Shown here in pieces: positions 43,933 through 53,106 of a stretch of DNA of 64,000 nt. Numbering within the stretch: position 1 is the stretch's first letter; every line of letters begins with the position of its first letter. The notes under the pieces were generated by a model, which did not search any database, was not told where the DNA came from, and was given only the letters and a program-made list of their open reading frames with translations. This DNA comes from Streptantibioticus ferralitis. GTDB lineage: Bacteria; Actinomycetota; Actinomycetes; Streptomycetales; Streptomycetaceae. The position numbers and the translations under genes were made by a program. The DNA lies in assembly GCF_029223525.1 (NCBI RefSeq), contig NZ_JARHTQ010000004.1:1-64000 (forward strand), given 5' to 3'.

Positions 43933-45015
43933 ATGCACCACGACCCCGAACATCGCCCACGGCGCATGAGTCGCCGCACGGTTCTCGGGACGATCGCAGG
44001 CGTGGCGGCCGCTGGCGTGGCGGGCGGGTACGCCTGGGACCGCTTCGGCGGCGGCAGACACAGCGAGTCGAGCGGTGGTGCGCCGACCGCGGGCGGGGGC
44101 CCGAGCGCGCACCCCACCGACGGCTGCAGCTTCGAGCGGCTGTCCGCCCCGAACCGCACCGTGGTGCGGGCCGCCGACGGCGCCACGCTCGCCACCTTCA
44201 CCGACGGCGCCCGCACCGCCGTGCTCACCGGGCCCACCCGCCGCTTCACCGAGCCGCGGACCACCACGGCCAAGGTGACCACCGACGCCTGGGTACGGGT
44301 GCTGCCCCATGGGTGGCGCCAAGGCATGGAGAAGTCCGCCTGGTTCACGGGCTGGTTCGCCAAGACGCTGCGCGACACCAGCCCCGACGTCTTCGCCGTG
44401 GCGTTCCAGTACAGCAGCGCCGGGGCCCCCGACAAGCACAACGCCTCCGGCGTGCGCTACGCGGGAACCGCGCATTTCGGCCCGCGCAACACCGACGTCA
44501 GTAACCCGCTGGACTTCGCCTACCACGATGAGAAGTCCGACTTCTATGACTATCTGGGCATTCCCTGGACCTTTCCGGACGGCACACGAGTCGACCCGCG
44601 GCAGCCCCGCTACGGCGACATCGACTGCTCCGGCTTTCAACGCCTGGTGTGGGGCTACCGGATGGGCATACCCCTGCACAACACCAACGCCGCGGGTGCG
44701 GGTCTGCCTCGCCGCGCCTTCGCCATCGCCGCCTACGGTCCCGGCCGCCTGCTGATCCCCGACACCGGGCGGCAGCCTACCGACATCACTGTCCTGCAAC
44801 CCGGGGACTTGGTCTTCTTCGCCATCATCAAGTCCGATCCGAAGCTGATCGACCACTGCGGCATGTATCTGGGACTGGACGACAAGGGCCGCCACCGCTT
44901 CTACTCCAGCCGCTCCGCCGCCAACGGCCCGACCATGGGCGACCTGTCCGGCCACGCGCTCCTGGACGGCGGCGACTTCTACGCCCGCGGCTTCCGGACG
45001 GCCCGCCGCCTGTGA
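43933..45015 (+). CDS. Tat-exported NlpC/P60 hydrolase of the capBC operon
   Basis: A 360-residue protein with a twin-arginine signal (MSRRTVLGTIAGVAAAGVAG). The C-terminal half is an NlpC/P60 fold: the catalytic Cys in YGDIDCSGFQRLVWGYRMG, the His in LQPGDLVFFAIIKSD-PKLIDHCGMYLGLDD. The N-terminal half carries an SH3-like segment (RTVVRAADGATLATFTDGAR). AGGAGG before ATG 43933. NlpC/P60 enzymes cut gamma-D-glutamyl bonds, which suits release, trimming or wall attachment of a gamma-glutamyl polymer; that role is inferred from the operon. Confidence 0.85.
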   Translation: MHHDPEHRPRRMSRRTVLGTIAGVAAAGVAGGYAWDRFGGGRHSESSGGAPTAGGGPSAHPTDGCSFERLSAPNRTVVRAADGATLATFTDGARTAVLTGPTRRFTEPRTTTAKVTTDAWVRVLPHGWRQGMEKSAWFTGWFAKTLRDTSPDVFAVAFQYSSAGAPDKHNASGVRYAGTAHFGPRNTDVSNPLDFAYHDEKSDFYDYLGIPWTFPDGTRVDPRQPRYGDIDCSGFQRLVWGYRMGIPLHNTNAAGAGLPRRAFAIAAYGPGRLLIPDTGRQPTDITVLQPGDLVFFAIIKSDPKLIDHCGMYLGLDDKGRHRFYSSRSAANGPTMGDLSGHALLDGGDFYARGFRTARRL

Positions 45016-45069
45016 CGTCCCGTCATATCCGCACCCGCTGACCCGATCCGTACCCCCGAGGGACCCGCC

Positions 45070-46974
45070 ATGGCCACCATCCCCGCAGCCAAGCCCACCG
45101 GCGCGCACCGCCGCCACCGGGCGGCGCCCCGCCGCCCCGGCCGGCGGCAAGCCGCCCTGCGCTGGGAGCGCCCGGCACTCGCGGCGGTGCTCGCCCTCGC
45201 CACGGTGCTGTACGCGTGGGGCATCGGGCACGCCGCGATCCACCCCTACTACAGCGCGGCGGTACGGTCGATGGCCACCAGCTGGCGCGCCTTCCTCTTC
45301 GGCGGGCTCGACTCCAGCGGTGCGATAACCATCGACAAGCTTCCCGGCGCCTTCTGGCCCGACGCCGTTGCCGTCTGGCTCTTCGGCCCGCACAGTTGGG
45401 CGGCCGTGCTCCCGCAGGTCATCGAGGGCGTGCTCACCGTCTACCTGCTCCACCGCATCGTGCGCGCCTGGGCAGGGCCGCTCGCCGCGCTGATCGCCGC
45501 ACTGGTGCTCACCCTCACCCCGGTCACCGTGGTCCTCAACCGGGCCACGATCCCGGACACCGCGCTCACCCTGCTGCTGGTGGCGGCCGCCGGCGCGCTG
45601 CAGAAGGCCGTGTGCACCGGGCGGCTGCTGCCGTTGATCACCTGCGGGGTCTGGGTCGGGCTCGCCTTCCAGACGAAGATGCTGCAAGCGTGGCTGGTGC
45701 TGCCGGTCTTCGCCGCGGTCTACCAACTCGCCGCGCCCGGCCCACCGTTGAAGCGGGCCCTGCGCGCCCTGCTGGGCGGTACGACGGCCCTGGCCGTCTC
45801 CTGCTTCTGGGTGCTCATCGCCTGGGCGACACCGATCGCCGACCGCCCGTACCTCGACGGAACGTCCAACAACAATCCGTTCAGCCTCGTCTTCGGCTAC
45901 AACGGCCTGAGCCGCTTCGGCAGCAACCCCACCGCGTTCGGAGCTGTCCCAGGCACCGCGGCCAGCCGCACCACCGGCAACACCGGCTGGGGCATGCTCG
46001 TCAACCACGCCATCGGCCCGCAGGTCGCCTGGTTCCTGCCGCTCGCCGTGCTTTCCCTGGTGCTGGGCCTGATGTGGCGCGAGCGCCTGCCGCGCACTGA
46101 CCTCCTACGCGCGGGATTCGTGCTGTGGGGCGGCTGGCTGGTGGTCCACGCCGTGGTGTTCAGTGCCTCCAACGGCAACCACGCCTACTACACCGCCGTC
46201 ATCGCGCCGGCGCTCGCCGCGCTCGCCGGCGGCGGGCTCGCCGCCTTCTGGGCCGAGTACGACAGCGGCGGCCCCCGGCGGACCGTGCTGCCCGGCGCGA
46301 TCGTGCTGACGGTGGTGTGGGCCCTGGTGATCGACTGGCCGACCCGGTTCGCCTCCCGGCTACTGCCGGTCGCCGTGATGCTCGCGCTCTGCGGCGTGCT
46401 GGGCCTGTGGACCCGGGGTCCGCGCACCTCCCGGCGGCTGGTGCACGGAGCGCTGGCGGCCGGGGTGGCGGCGACGCTGGTCGTACCGGCCGGGTGGGCC
46501 GCCTCCAGCCTCGACCCGCGCTACGCCGGTGCCTCCACCTCGCCGATGGCTGGTCCGGTCGGCACCGCCTACGCCGACCTCGTCCACCACCGCGCCAAGG
46601 TCAGCACCATCGGGCTCGACCAGCCGTCCGCCCGCGACACCGCGGTGCTCGGCTACCTCACGGCGCACCGCCACGGCGAGAGGTACCTGCTCGCCACCCA
46701 GGCCGCGTACACCGCCGAGCCGCTGCTGCGCGCCTCGGACCAGCCCATGCTCGTCATGGGCGGCTTCACCGGGCGCACCCCCTTCCCCACCGCCCAGCAG
46801 CTCGGCGATCTGGTCGCCACGCACCGGCTCCGCTACGCGATGCTCACCACCCAGCGCCCCACCACCCCGGCCACCAGCTGGATCAAGACCCACTGCAGCC
46901 GCGTTCCCCCCACCGCCTACGGCCGTACCACCAACGGCAGCTTCACCCTCTACGACTGCCAGCCCTGGGGGTGA
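45070..46974 (+). CDS. GT39/GT83-type polyprenyl-phosphate glycosyltransferase
   Basis: A 634-residue membrane protein of the PMT/ArnT-like GT-C group. First external loop YYSAAVRSMATSWRAFLFGG-LDSSGAITIDKLPGAFWPDA, with the acidic residues (D, D) of the family, then about ten helices (LPQVIEGVLTVYLLHRIVRA; GLAFQTKMLQAWLVLPVFAA) and an external C-terminal domain. ATG 45070 with GAGGGACC upstream, 54 bp after the NlpC gene on the same strand. Transfers sugar from a polyprenyl-phosphate donor to an acceptor outside the membrane; in this operon the acceptor could be the polymer, the hydrolase or the wall (inference). Confidence 0.85.
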   Translation: MATIPAAKPTGAHRRHRAAPRRPGRRQAALRWERPALAAVLALATVLYAWGIGHAAIHPYYSAAVRSMATSWRAFLFGGLDSSGAITIDKLPGAFWPDAVAVWLFGPHSWAAVLPQVIEGVLTVYLLHRIVRAWAGPLAALIAALVLTLTPVTVVLNRATIPDTALTLLLVAAAGALQKAVCTGRLLPLITCGVWVGLAFQTKMLQAWLVLPVFAAVYQLAAPGPPLKRALRALLGGTTALAVSCFWVLIAWATPIADRPYLDGTSNNNPFSLVFGYNGLSRFGSNPTAFGAVPGTAASRTTGNTGWGMLVNHAIGPQVAWFLPLAVLSLVLGLMWRERLPRTDLLRAGFVLWGGWLVVHAVVFSASNGNHAYYTAVIAPALAALAGGGLAAFWAEYDSGGPRRTVLPGAIVLTVVWALVIDWPTRFASRLLPVAVMLALCGVLGLWTRGPRTSRRLVHGALAAGVAATLVVPAGWAASSLDPRYAGASTSPMAGPVGTAYADLVHHRAKVSTIGLDQPSARDTAVLGYLTAHRHGERYLLATQAAYTAEPLLRASDQPMLVMGGFTGRTPFPTAQQLGDLVATHRLRYAMLTTQRPTTPATSWIKTHCSRVPPTAYGRTTNGSFTLYDCQPWG

Positions 46975-47499
46975 ACGGCGCCCGTTGTCCGGCACTCTTC
47001 GGGCTATCGCAACGACTGCCTCCGCATCGCAGTGCCTGCCGCGATCGCGGCAGCGACGAGCAGCCGGTCCGGCGCGGCGAGCTACGGCACGCCGTTTGCC
47101 GCCACGGAGAACTCATTGACCACCACGCCGTAGAAGTGAGCGCTCGGCGCGAACTCCCATACGTCCAGCCCGCGTTCACCGCATAGACAGCTGATGTCCC
47201 GTCAGGAGGACTTGGGCTGCGGCAGTTCCCGGTCATGGCGCCGATCGACCTCCCCTGGATGCTGGGCATCTGCGTCCTCCAGGGCACCCGGCAGCGGGCT
47301 GGTGCGACGCGCGGCGGGCGGCGTGAGCCGCCGGAACGCCCGCTTCGTACACGGCGGTTGGCTTCACGGCGGCCCGAGTGAGCGGCTGCGATGCGCCGCG
47401 GTGGGCAGGGCTGACGAATATGTGGAGGCGGAGTGGCGGTACGGTGTGCGATATCCGATCGCCGGTCGCACGATCGCGGATAACCAAGGGGGTTTCTCC
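46975..47499. other. No confident gene (525 bp)
   Basis: The stretch after the glycosyltransferase holds a short plus-strand frame ending RRELPYVQPAFTA at about 47186 that may be a decayed gene end, and mixed frames up to the lipase. It includes the promoter region of the lipase. I recognise nothing complete. Confidence 0.4.
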
Positions 47500-48834
47500 A
47501 TGCAGCACCGCCGACCGCCCCGCCGGAGCAGACTGCTCTCCAGAGCTGTCGGCACGGCAGGCGCGCTGGCAGTCGTCCTGGGCGCGGGGATAGCGCCCGC
47601 GTCGGCCGCCACGAAAGCACCCGGCGCGCCCGCCACCGGATTCTCACCCGACGAGGACGTGCCCTGGGCGCCCACCAAAGACGAGGCACCGCTGCAGCAC
47701 AAGTCCGTCCACCCGGCGACCACTCACGGCCGCACCGAAGCCGATTCGGTCCAGCTCAACCTCCCTGCGCCGACCGGGCGTTACCCGGTCGGGACGGTCA
47801 GCCTCCATCTCGTCGACACGTCCCGTACGGACCCGTATGTGTCCGGCAACACGCCCCGCGAGCTGATGGTCTCCGTCTGGTACCCGGCCGCCGCCACCTC
47901 CGGCCACGCGCAGGCGCCGTGGATGCCGCCGGTCTCCGGCGCCAGCTTCCTCGCCTCCCGCGGCCTGTCTCCCGAGCAGGTCTCCCTGCCCGAGACGGCT
48001 GGCCATGTACTCGCCCCGGTCGACACCAAGCTCGGCAAGCTGCCCGTCCTGCTCTACTCCACCGGGTTGCACTCCGACCGTGCGATGGGCACCGCCCTCG
48101 TCGAGGACCTTGCCAGCCGCGGGTACATCGTCATCACCGTCGACCACACCCACGACGCCAACGAGGTCGAGTTCCCCGGCGGGCGGCTTGAGACCGACGC
48201 CATGCCGTCCAACGCGCACTCCTCCCACACGGTCGCCGTGCGCGCGGCGGACATCCACTTCGTCATCAACCAGCTCGCCAGGATCGCCAAGGGCGGTGAC
48301 CCGGACGTCGACCACACCAAGCTCCCCGCGGGCCTGGCCGGCGCCGTCGACATGTCGCGCATCGGGATGTTCGGCTGGTCGCTGGGCGGCGCGGCGGTGC
48401 CGCCCTCCATGCAGCTCGACTCCCGCATCGCCGCCGGCGCCGACCTCGACGGCCAGTTCTTCGGCCCCGCGACCAGGGAGAACCTCAACCGCCCCGTCAT
48501 GCTCTTCAGTTCGGGCACCCACAACCGCAACGACGACTCCTCGTGGCGCACGTTCTGGTCCCACCTGACCGGCTACCGGCTCGACATCCAACTGAAGGGC
48601 TCGGCCCACCTGTCGTTCAGCGACAACGAGACGATGGTCCCCCAGGAGGCGGGTCTCCTGGGACTCTCCCAGTCCGACCTCCAGCAGCAGTTCGGCACCA
48701 TCGACCCCAACCGCGCCATCAACGTCCAGCGCGTCTACCTCGCCGCGTTCTTCGATCAGCAGCTGCGCGACAAGCACAGCACCCTGCTAGACGGCCCCAA
48801 CAAGCGATACCCCGAAATCAACTTCGTCCGCTGA
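47500..48834 (+). CDS. Secreted PAF-acetylhydrolase-like / alpha-beta hydrolase
   Basis: A 444-residue exported alpha/beta hydrolase. Signal peptide about 1-36 (GTAGALAVVLGAGIAPASAA), then RELMVSVWYPAAATSGHAQA, PVLLYSTGLHSDRAMGTALV and EDLASRGYIVITVDHTHDAN, matching the platelet-activating-factor acetylhydrolase type II family. The nucleophile elbow is IGMFGWSLGGAAV; acid in ADLDGQFF; His in GSAHLSFSD. ATG 47500 has AAGGGGG upstream. Cleaves short-chain esters of phospholipids or other esters outside the cell. Confidence 0.88.
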   Translation: MQHRRPPRRSRLLSRAVGTAGALAVVLGAGIAPASAATKAPGAPATGFSPDEDVPWAPTKDEAPLQHKSVHPATTHGRTEADSVQLNLPAPTGRYPVGTVSLHLVDTSRTDPYVSGNTPRELMVSVWYPAAATSGHAQAPWMPPVSGASFLASRGLSPEQVSLPETAGHVLAPVDTKLGKLPVLLYSTGLHSDRAMGTALVEDLASRGYIVITVDHTHDANEVEFPGGRLETDAMPSNAHSSHTVAVRAADIHFVINQLARIAKGGDPDVDHTKLPAGLAGAVDMSRIGMFGWSLGGAAVPPSMQLDSRIAAGADLDGQFFGPATRENLNRPVMLFSSGTHNRNDDSSWRTFWSHLTGYRLDIQLKGSAHLSFSDNETMVPQEAGLLGLSQSDLQQQFGTIDPNRAINVQRVYLAAFFDQQLRDKHSTLLDGPNKRYPEINFVR

Positions 48835-48968
48835 GCCCCACACCGCGAAACGGTCGGCCCCCGCCTTGCGAGCACACGCGAGCTGACGCAATGGATGGGG
48901 GCACTCGACCGTGCGGGCGGCTGTGATCTATCAGCACCTGGTCGGCGGCCGGGCGGCGAGCCCGCCGG

Positions 48969-51023
48969 TCAGGACGCGGTGGCTGGCACCTGCTGGCCGG
49001 AGTCCAGGACCATCCTGGCGGAGCTGAGGTTGACGGAGTTCGGCAGCATCGCCTGCGGCCGCAGGAGATCCTTGAGGAGGAACTTCATCAGGTCGTCGCC
49101 GGACATGGCCTTGAGCGCGGCGGCGAGCTGGGGGTTGACGTCCCCGAGGCGCTGGATCTCCACGATCGCCCGCTCCACCAGCCCCGGCACGATGTCGCTG
49201 CCCATCAGCGTGTTGGAACGCAGCCGCTCGGCATGGACCTGGGCCTGCGGGCCGGGGGCTCCATAGGTCATGGCGCTGTGCGGGTCCGACGCCGCCTGGG
49301 TCATGGCGTAGGGGATCTGCCCCCTGCGCTCCGGGTTCTGTTCGTTCTCCATCTCTTCCGCGAGCTTGCCGAAGTCCATCTCGGCGCCTCTCGCCCCGAC
49401 GTCGAACTTCCGCACCGGCAGGGAGAATTCGGGCGAGAAGGTCTCCTCGCGCGTGGCCAGCTTGCTCTGCGTCTGCGCCGGGTCCTGGGGCTTCGCGCGC
49501 AGGGTGGGGTATTCGCGCTGGGCGAAGTCGCTGAGCATCAGCCAGCCCTGGGTCATCAGAGGGGACGCGGCCAGCGGAATCTCGATCCGGGCCGGCTCCT
49601 CGCCGCCGAACCGCGTCTCGCGGAACGGGCTCCCCGGCACCTCCAGGAAGAAGAACACGAAGCCCTCGTTGGCCAGGACGTGCTTGTCGTACGGCTCCGA
49701 GTTGTTCGGTGCGTAGGGGTTCTCGCTGAGCAGTTCGGTCTTCGACTTCATCTGTCCTTGGCCGAGCATCTGCTCGGCCCGGGACCTGGTCGTGTAGTGG
49801 CACAGCACGCTCTGCCCGAGCGCGGTCGTCAGCTTGGCCGTGACGTCAGGGACCCAGTTCTGCCCGCCCCGCCCGGTGATCTCCTTGGTCATCCCGGCCC
49901 GGTTGAGCTCCGACAGTTCGCGGAAGTAGCTGGGACCTCGCATGCCGAACGCGGCTGCGCTGTCGGCCCAGTCCTGGCGGTTCCACAGCATGCCGTTGTC
50001 GGTCATCGCACGGAACGGCCCCCGGGCATCCGGCGGGAGGCTGTCGTCGCGGGTGATCTGGCCCTTGACCAGGTCCAGTTCCGCCTCGACTGCCCCCCGG
50101 GCGGCCGTCAGGAAGGGCTGGGTGGCGCCGGTGGCAGTGTCCTCGGCCGGGGTGATCTCGACCTGGAGCCCCAGCAGCGCCACCAGACAGTGCATGGGGT
50201 CGCGGTTGGGATCGCTGTCGTAGGCGGCCATGGCGGTCCGCACCCGCGCCGCCAAGGCGTCATTCGGATCCGGTTGTGTACGGGTCAGCGCCTTCCACTT
50301 GCCCAACAGCCCTTCGGCACGCGGCGCTTCGGCCGGAAGGGACGAGCTGAGGGGTTCGGGGCCCTTGCGCTGGACGACGGTCCCCGCACCGGACACCGTC
50401 GACGGGGTGCCCTCCGTCTCCGAGGCAGCACGCTGTACGGGCGGATGCGCGGCCATGACCCGCGCCGCGGTGGCCTCGGCCTCGCGTTCGAAGCGGTCGC
50501 CGGGGTCGCTGACCCGCAGCCCGTCGCCCGTGTCCGTCCCCGCGACCGGCCCCTGCCGCTGCTGGATGACATGGGTCAGCTCATGGGCGAGGGTGTGCTT
50601 GTCGTTGGCGCCGTCCGTGATGATCACATGGTTGCCCGAGGTGTAGGCCCGGGCCCCGACCTCGGCGGCGGACCGCTGCGCGAGGGGATCCGTGTGGATC
50701 CGTACGTCGGAGAAATCGGCGCCGAGCCGGCTCTCCATCTCCGCACGCAGGGGCTCCTGGAGCGGCTGGCCGGGCGAGCGCAGCACCTGGAGGGCCGTCG
50801 AGCGCTGCACCAGCCGGTCCTCGTGGCCGTGGGAGGACCCGCGGCCCGATGCCAGCATGCGCGTCACCACCGCGTTGCCCATGGTCCGCTGGAGGGCGAG
50901 CAGCGCCGCTGACACGGGGGGAGCGGCCGAGGGCCGCTGCTGTCCCTCACGCGCCCGCCGGGAACGGGCGGAGGCGTCCGCCCGGGCGTCGGCCGCTGCC
51001 TTGTCGTGGGCGGGGATACGCAT
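48969..51023 (-). CDS. DUF4157 (eCIS-core) protein with long C-terminal putative effector domain
   Basis: A 684-residue protein. The N-terminus is basic and Ala-rich (residues 1-40), then LLALQRTMGNAVVTRML, and DUF4157 at about 83-160: PLRAEMESRLGADFSDVRIH, TDPLAQRSAAEVGARAYTSG and the zinc helix TLAHELTHVIQQ (HELTH 147-151). A linker with RFEREAEATAARVM follows. Residues about 240-684 are unlike known toxins to me but include SVLCHYTTRSRAEQMLGQGQ and ANEGFVFFFLEVPGSPFRET, reminiscent of ADP-ribosyltransferase-fold openings (HxT...A..ML..G). ATG 51023 has AGAGG 8 bp upstream. DUF4157 proteins are linked to extracellular contractile injection systems as cargo or accessory peptidases; no eCIS structural genes are in the window. 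Confidence 0.82.
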   Translation of the reverse strand: MRIPAHDKAAADARADASARSRRAREGQQRPSAAPPVSAALLALQRTMGNAVVTRMLASGRGSSHGHEDRLVQRSTALQVLRSPGQPLQEPLRAEMESRLGADFSDVRIHTDPLAQRSAAEVGARAYTSGNHVIITDGANDKHTLAHELTHVIQQRQGPVAGTDTGDGLRVSDPGDRFEREAEATAARVMAAHPPVQRAASETEGTPSTVSGAGTVVQRKGPEPLSSSLPAEAPRAEGLLGKWKALTRTQPDPNDALAARVRTAMAAYDSDPNRDPMHCLVALLGLQVEITPAEDTATGATQPFLTAARGAVEAELDLVKGQITRDDSLPPDARGPFRAMTDNGMLWNRQDWADSAAAFGMRGPSYFRELSELNRAGMTKEITGRGGQNWVPDVTAKLTTALGQSVLCHYTTRSRAEQMLGQGQMKSKTELLSENPYAPNNSEPYDKHVLANEGFVFFFLEVPGSPFRETRFGGEEPARIEIPLAASPLMTQGWLMLSDFAQREYPTLRAKPQDPAQTQSKLATREETFSPEFSLPVRKFDVGARGAEMDFGKLAEEMENEQNPERRGQIPYAMTQAASDPHSAMTYGAPGPQAQVHAERLRSNTLMGSDIVPGLVERAIVEIQRLGDVNPQLAAALKAMSGDDLMKFLLKDLLRPQAMLPNSVNLSSARMVLDSGQQVPATAS

Positions 51024-51070
51024 GAAACATGCCTCTCGGACAGACGCGGTGGGACTGGCACCTGGATACC

Positions 51071-51103
51071 CCCGAACGCCCGGTCGGTACATGTCCGTTC
51101 GGG
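51071..51103. promoter_or_regulatory. Inverted repeat upstream of the DUF4157 gene
   Basis: CCCGAACG (51071-51078) and CGTTCGGG (51096-51103) form a perfect 8-bp inverted repeat centred about 64 bp before the DUF4157 start; a possible operator. Confidence 0.35.
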
Positions 51104-51207
51104 CATTCCTGGGGGAAGGAATGACTGCACCCGGCTCAGTGCCGCCAGTTCAGTGGCCACCAGAAGAAAGGCGCCCACGCCGAAGTCGGTTCGTGCTGTC
51201 GCAGCCG

Positions 51208-52473
51208 CTACCCCTCGTCCGCCGCTTCCGCCCGCGCGGCCAGCCGGGCGGCGCGCAGGCTGAGGTGGTGCCGCTCCGGGAGACTGGCGGTGCGGCGCGC
51301 GGCAGTGCGGTAGTCGGCGACGGCGGACTCCCGATCCCCGGCGAGCTCGTACAGATGGGCGCGGACCGCGTACAGCCGGTGGTGGTCGGCGAGCGCGGGC
51401 GGTGGGTCGGCGAGTAGGGCGAGGCCGGCGGCGGGGCCGTGCACCATGGCGGTGGCGACCGCCCGGTTCAGGATGATCAGCGGGTTGTCGGAGATCCGGG
51501 CGAGCACCCCGTACAGGGCCAGGATCTGCGGCCAGTCCGTCTCGGCGGCGGTCGGCGCCTCGTCGTGGACGGCCGCGATCGCCGCCTGCACCTGGTACGG
51601 GCCGACCGGGCCACGCGGCAGGGCGGCGGTGATCAGTGTGACGCCCTCGGCGATCGCGGCCGTGTCCCAGCGGCCGCGGTCCTGCTCGGCGAGCGGGACG
51701 AGTTCGCCGTCCGGGCCGGTGCGGGCGGGCCCGCGCGCCTCGGTGAGCAGCATCAGCGCGAGCAGGCCGGCCACCTCGGCGTTGTCCGGCAGCAGCGTGT
51801 GGACGGCCCGGGTGAGGCGGATCGCCTCCTGGGAGAGTTCGACGCGCCGCAGCTCAGGGCCGGTGCTGCTGGCATAGCCCTCGTTGAAGATCAGGTAGAG
51901 GACGTGCAGGACTGCGTCCAGCCGGGCCGGCCACTCGGCGGCGTCCGGCATCCGGAACGGCACCCCGGAGGCCTTGATCCGCTGCTTGGCCCGGCTGATC
52001 CGCTGGCCCATGGTGGCTTCGGGGACAAGGAAGGCGCGGGCGATCTCGCCGGTGGTCAGGCCGCCCACCGAGCGAAGGGTGAGTGCGATCGCCGAGGCCG
52101 GCGACAGCACCGGGTGGCAGCACAGGAACAGCAGCGCGAGGGTGTCGTCGTGCGCGCCCTCGTCCCCGGCGTCGGCCCCGGGCTCGGACCGCCGGTCGGC
52201 CGGAACCTGCCCGGCCACCAACTCCTCGCGTCGGCGGCGGGCCTGCTCGCTGCGGACCTGCTCGGTCATCCGGCGGCTCGCGACCTGAACCAGCCAGCCG
52301 CGCGGGTTGCGCGGCGCACCCTCGGTCGGCCACTGCGTGGCGGCGTCCAGCAGGGCCTCCTGGACGGCGTCCTCGGCGGCGGCGAAGTCCCCGTAGCGTC
52401 GGGTGAGCACGCCGACGACCTGCGGCGCGAGCGTGCGCAGCAGGTCGTCGACCGTCGGTTCGGAGGTCGTCAC
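51208..52473 (-). CDS. ECF42-group RNA polymerase sigma factor
   Basis: A 421-residue ECF sigma factor with a long C-terminal extension. Sigma-2: VVGVLTRRYGDFAAAEDAVQ-EALLDAATQWP and NPRGWLVQVASRRMTEQVRS. Sigma-4: ALTLRSVGGLTTGEIARAFL-VPEATMGQRISRAKQRI. The rest (about residues 180-420) is the DUF6596/TPR-like extension with VLYLIFNEGYASSTG and YQVQAAIAAVHDEAPTAAET-DWPQILALYGVL, typical of ECF42. GTG 52473, 10 bp after the DGPF gene's stop. ECF42 sigmas lack anti-sigmas; the extension controls activity. It probably transcribes its own operon. Confidence 0.92.
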   Translation of the reverse strand: MTTSEPTVDDLLRTLAPQVVGVLTRRYGDFAAAEDAVQEALLDAATQWPTEGAPRNPRGWLVQVASRRMTEQVRSEQARRRREELVAGQVPADRRSEPGADAGDEGAHDDTLALLFLCCHPVLSPASAIALTLRSVGGLTTGEIARAFLVPEATMGQRISRAKQRIKASGVPFRMPDAAEWPARLDAVLHVLYLIFNEGYASSTGPELRRVELSQEAIRLTRAVHTLLPDNAEVAGLLALMLLTEARGPARTGPDGELVPLAEQDRGRWDTAAIAEGVTLITAALPRGPVGPYQVQAAIAAVHDEAPTAAETDWPQILALYGVLARISDNPLIILNRAVATAMVHGPAAGLALLADPPPALADHHRLYAVRAHLYELAGDRESAVADYRTAARRTASLPERHHLSLRAARLAARAEAADEG

Positions 52474-52483
52474 CGGGGCGTGG

Positions 52484-52885
52484 TCACAGCTCGGTGGGCG
52501 GGGCCGCCATGACCTGGCGCACCTCGATCGGCATGTCGAGCGGCAGCCCGCCCGGGCCGGGAGCGGCGGAGACGGCGGCAGCGATCTCGATCGCCCGCTG
52601 CTCGGTGTCGCAGTCCACGATCCACCAGCCGGCCACCCACTCCTTGGTCTCCGGGAACGGGCCCTCGGTGACGACCGGCGCGCCGCCGCTGTGGGAGCGC
52701 ACGATCCGCGCGGTCTCCGGCATGGCCAGGCCCTGGGCGTCGACCAGCTCGCCGGTGGCGGCGAGGCCGGCATTGGTCTGCTTCATGAACTGGATGTGGG
52801 CCTGGATCTCCTCGGGCTTCCACTCGTCGAGCTTGGGGAAGTCGACGTTCTTCTCGCTGAACTGCATCAGCAGCATGTACTTCAC
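52484..52885 (-). CDS. DGPF/YCII-domain protein
   Basis: A 133-residue DGPF protein: KYMLLMQFSEKNVDFPKLDE opens the YCII-like fold, and VVTEGPFPETKEWVAGWWIV is the DGPF motif block (here EGPF). GTG 52885 with GAGGAG 7 bp upstream. DGPF proteins are the standard operon partners of ECF42 sigma factors; their biochemical role is unknown. Confidence 0.9.
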   Translation of the reverse strand: MKYMLLMQFSEKNVDFPKLDEWKPEEIQAHIQFMKQTNAGLAATGELVDAQGLAMPETARIVRSHSGGAPVVTEGPFPETKEWVAGWWIVDCDTEQRAIEIAAAVSAAPGPGGLPLDMPIEVRQVMAAPPTEL

Positions 52886-52939
52886 GGTTCTGCTCCTCGT
52901 TCGTCGTGCCCGCCCCCGGGCGGGGGCTCTCACGGGTAG

Positions 52940-52966
52940 GTAGAAGCACGCCCGGTGTTTTCGACA
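52940..52966 (-). promoter_or_regulatory. Candidate ECF42 autoregulated promoter
   Basis: On the minus strand TGTCGA (52966-52961) resembles the ECF42 -35 element, followed after a 17-nt spacer by CTACC near 52943-52939, about 75 bp before the DGPF start. Promoter consensus recalled from memory. Confidence 0.45.
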
Positions 52967-53106
52967 TCCTCGGCGGGAATCCTCGAATAGAACTTAGCGG
53001 CCACCCCTGGGGCCGAGTCCGCAGCGACCACGCGACCCGCAGCGCCTCCGCGGCGGCAGCGGCTTTGCACGTCGGGCCGGGTGCGCCGACGGCCAGCCGT
53101 CCGCCG

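Noticed and set aside
42128..46008. Very long open frames on the minus strand opposite the cap operon
   Set aside because: They mirror the GC-rich third positions of the plus-strand genes and carry no domains; shadows of the real genes.
48969..51023. A complete contractile injection system locus
   Set aside because: Only the DUF4157 gene is present; no sheath, tube, baseplate or AAA+ genes nearby.
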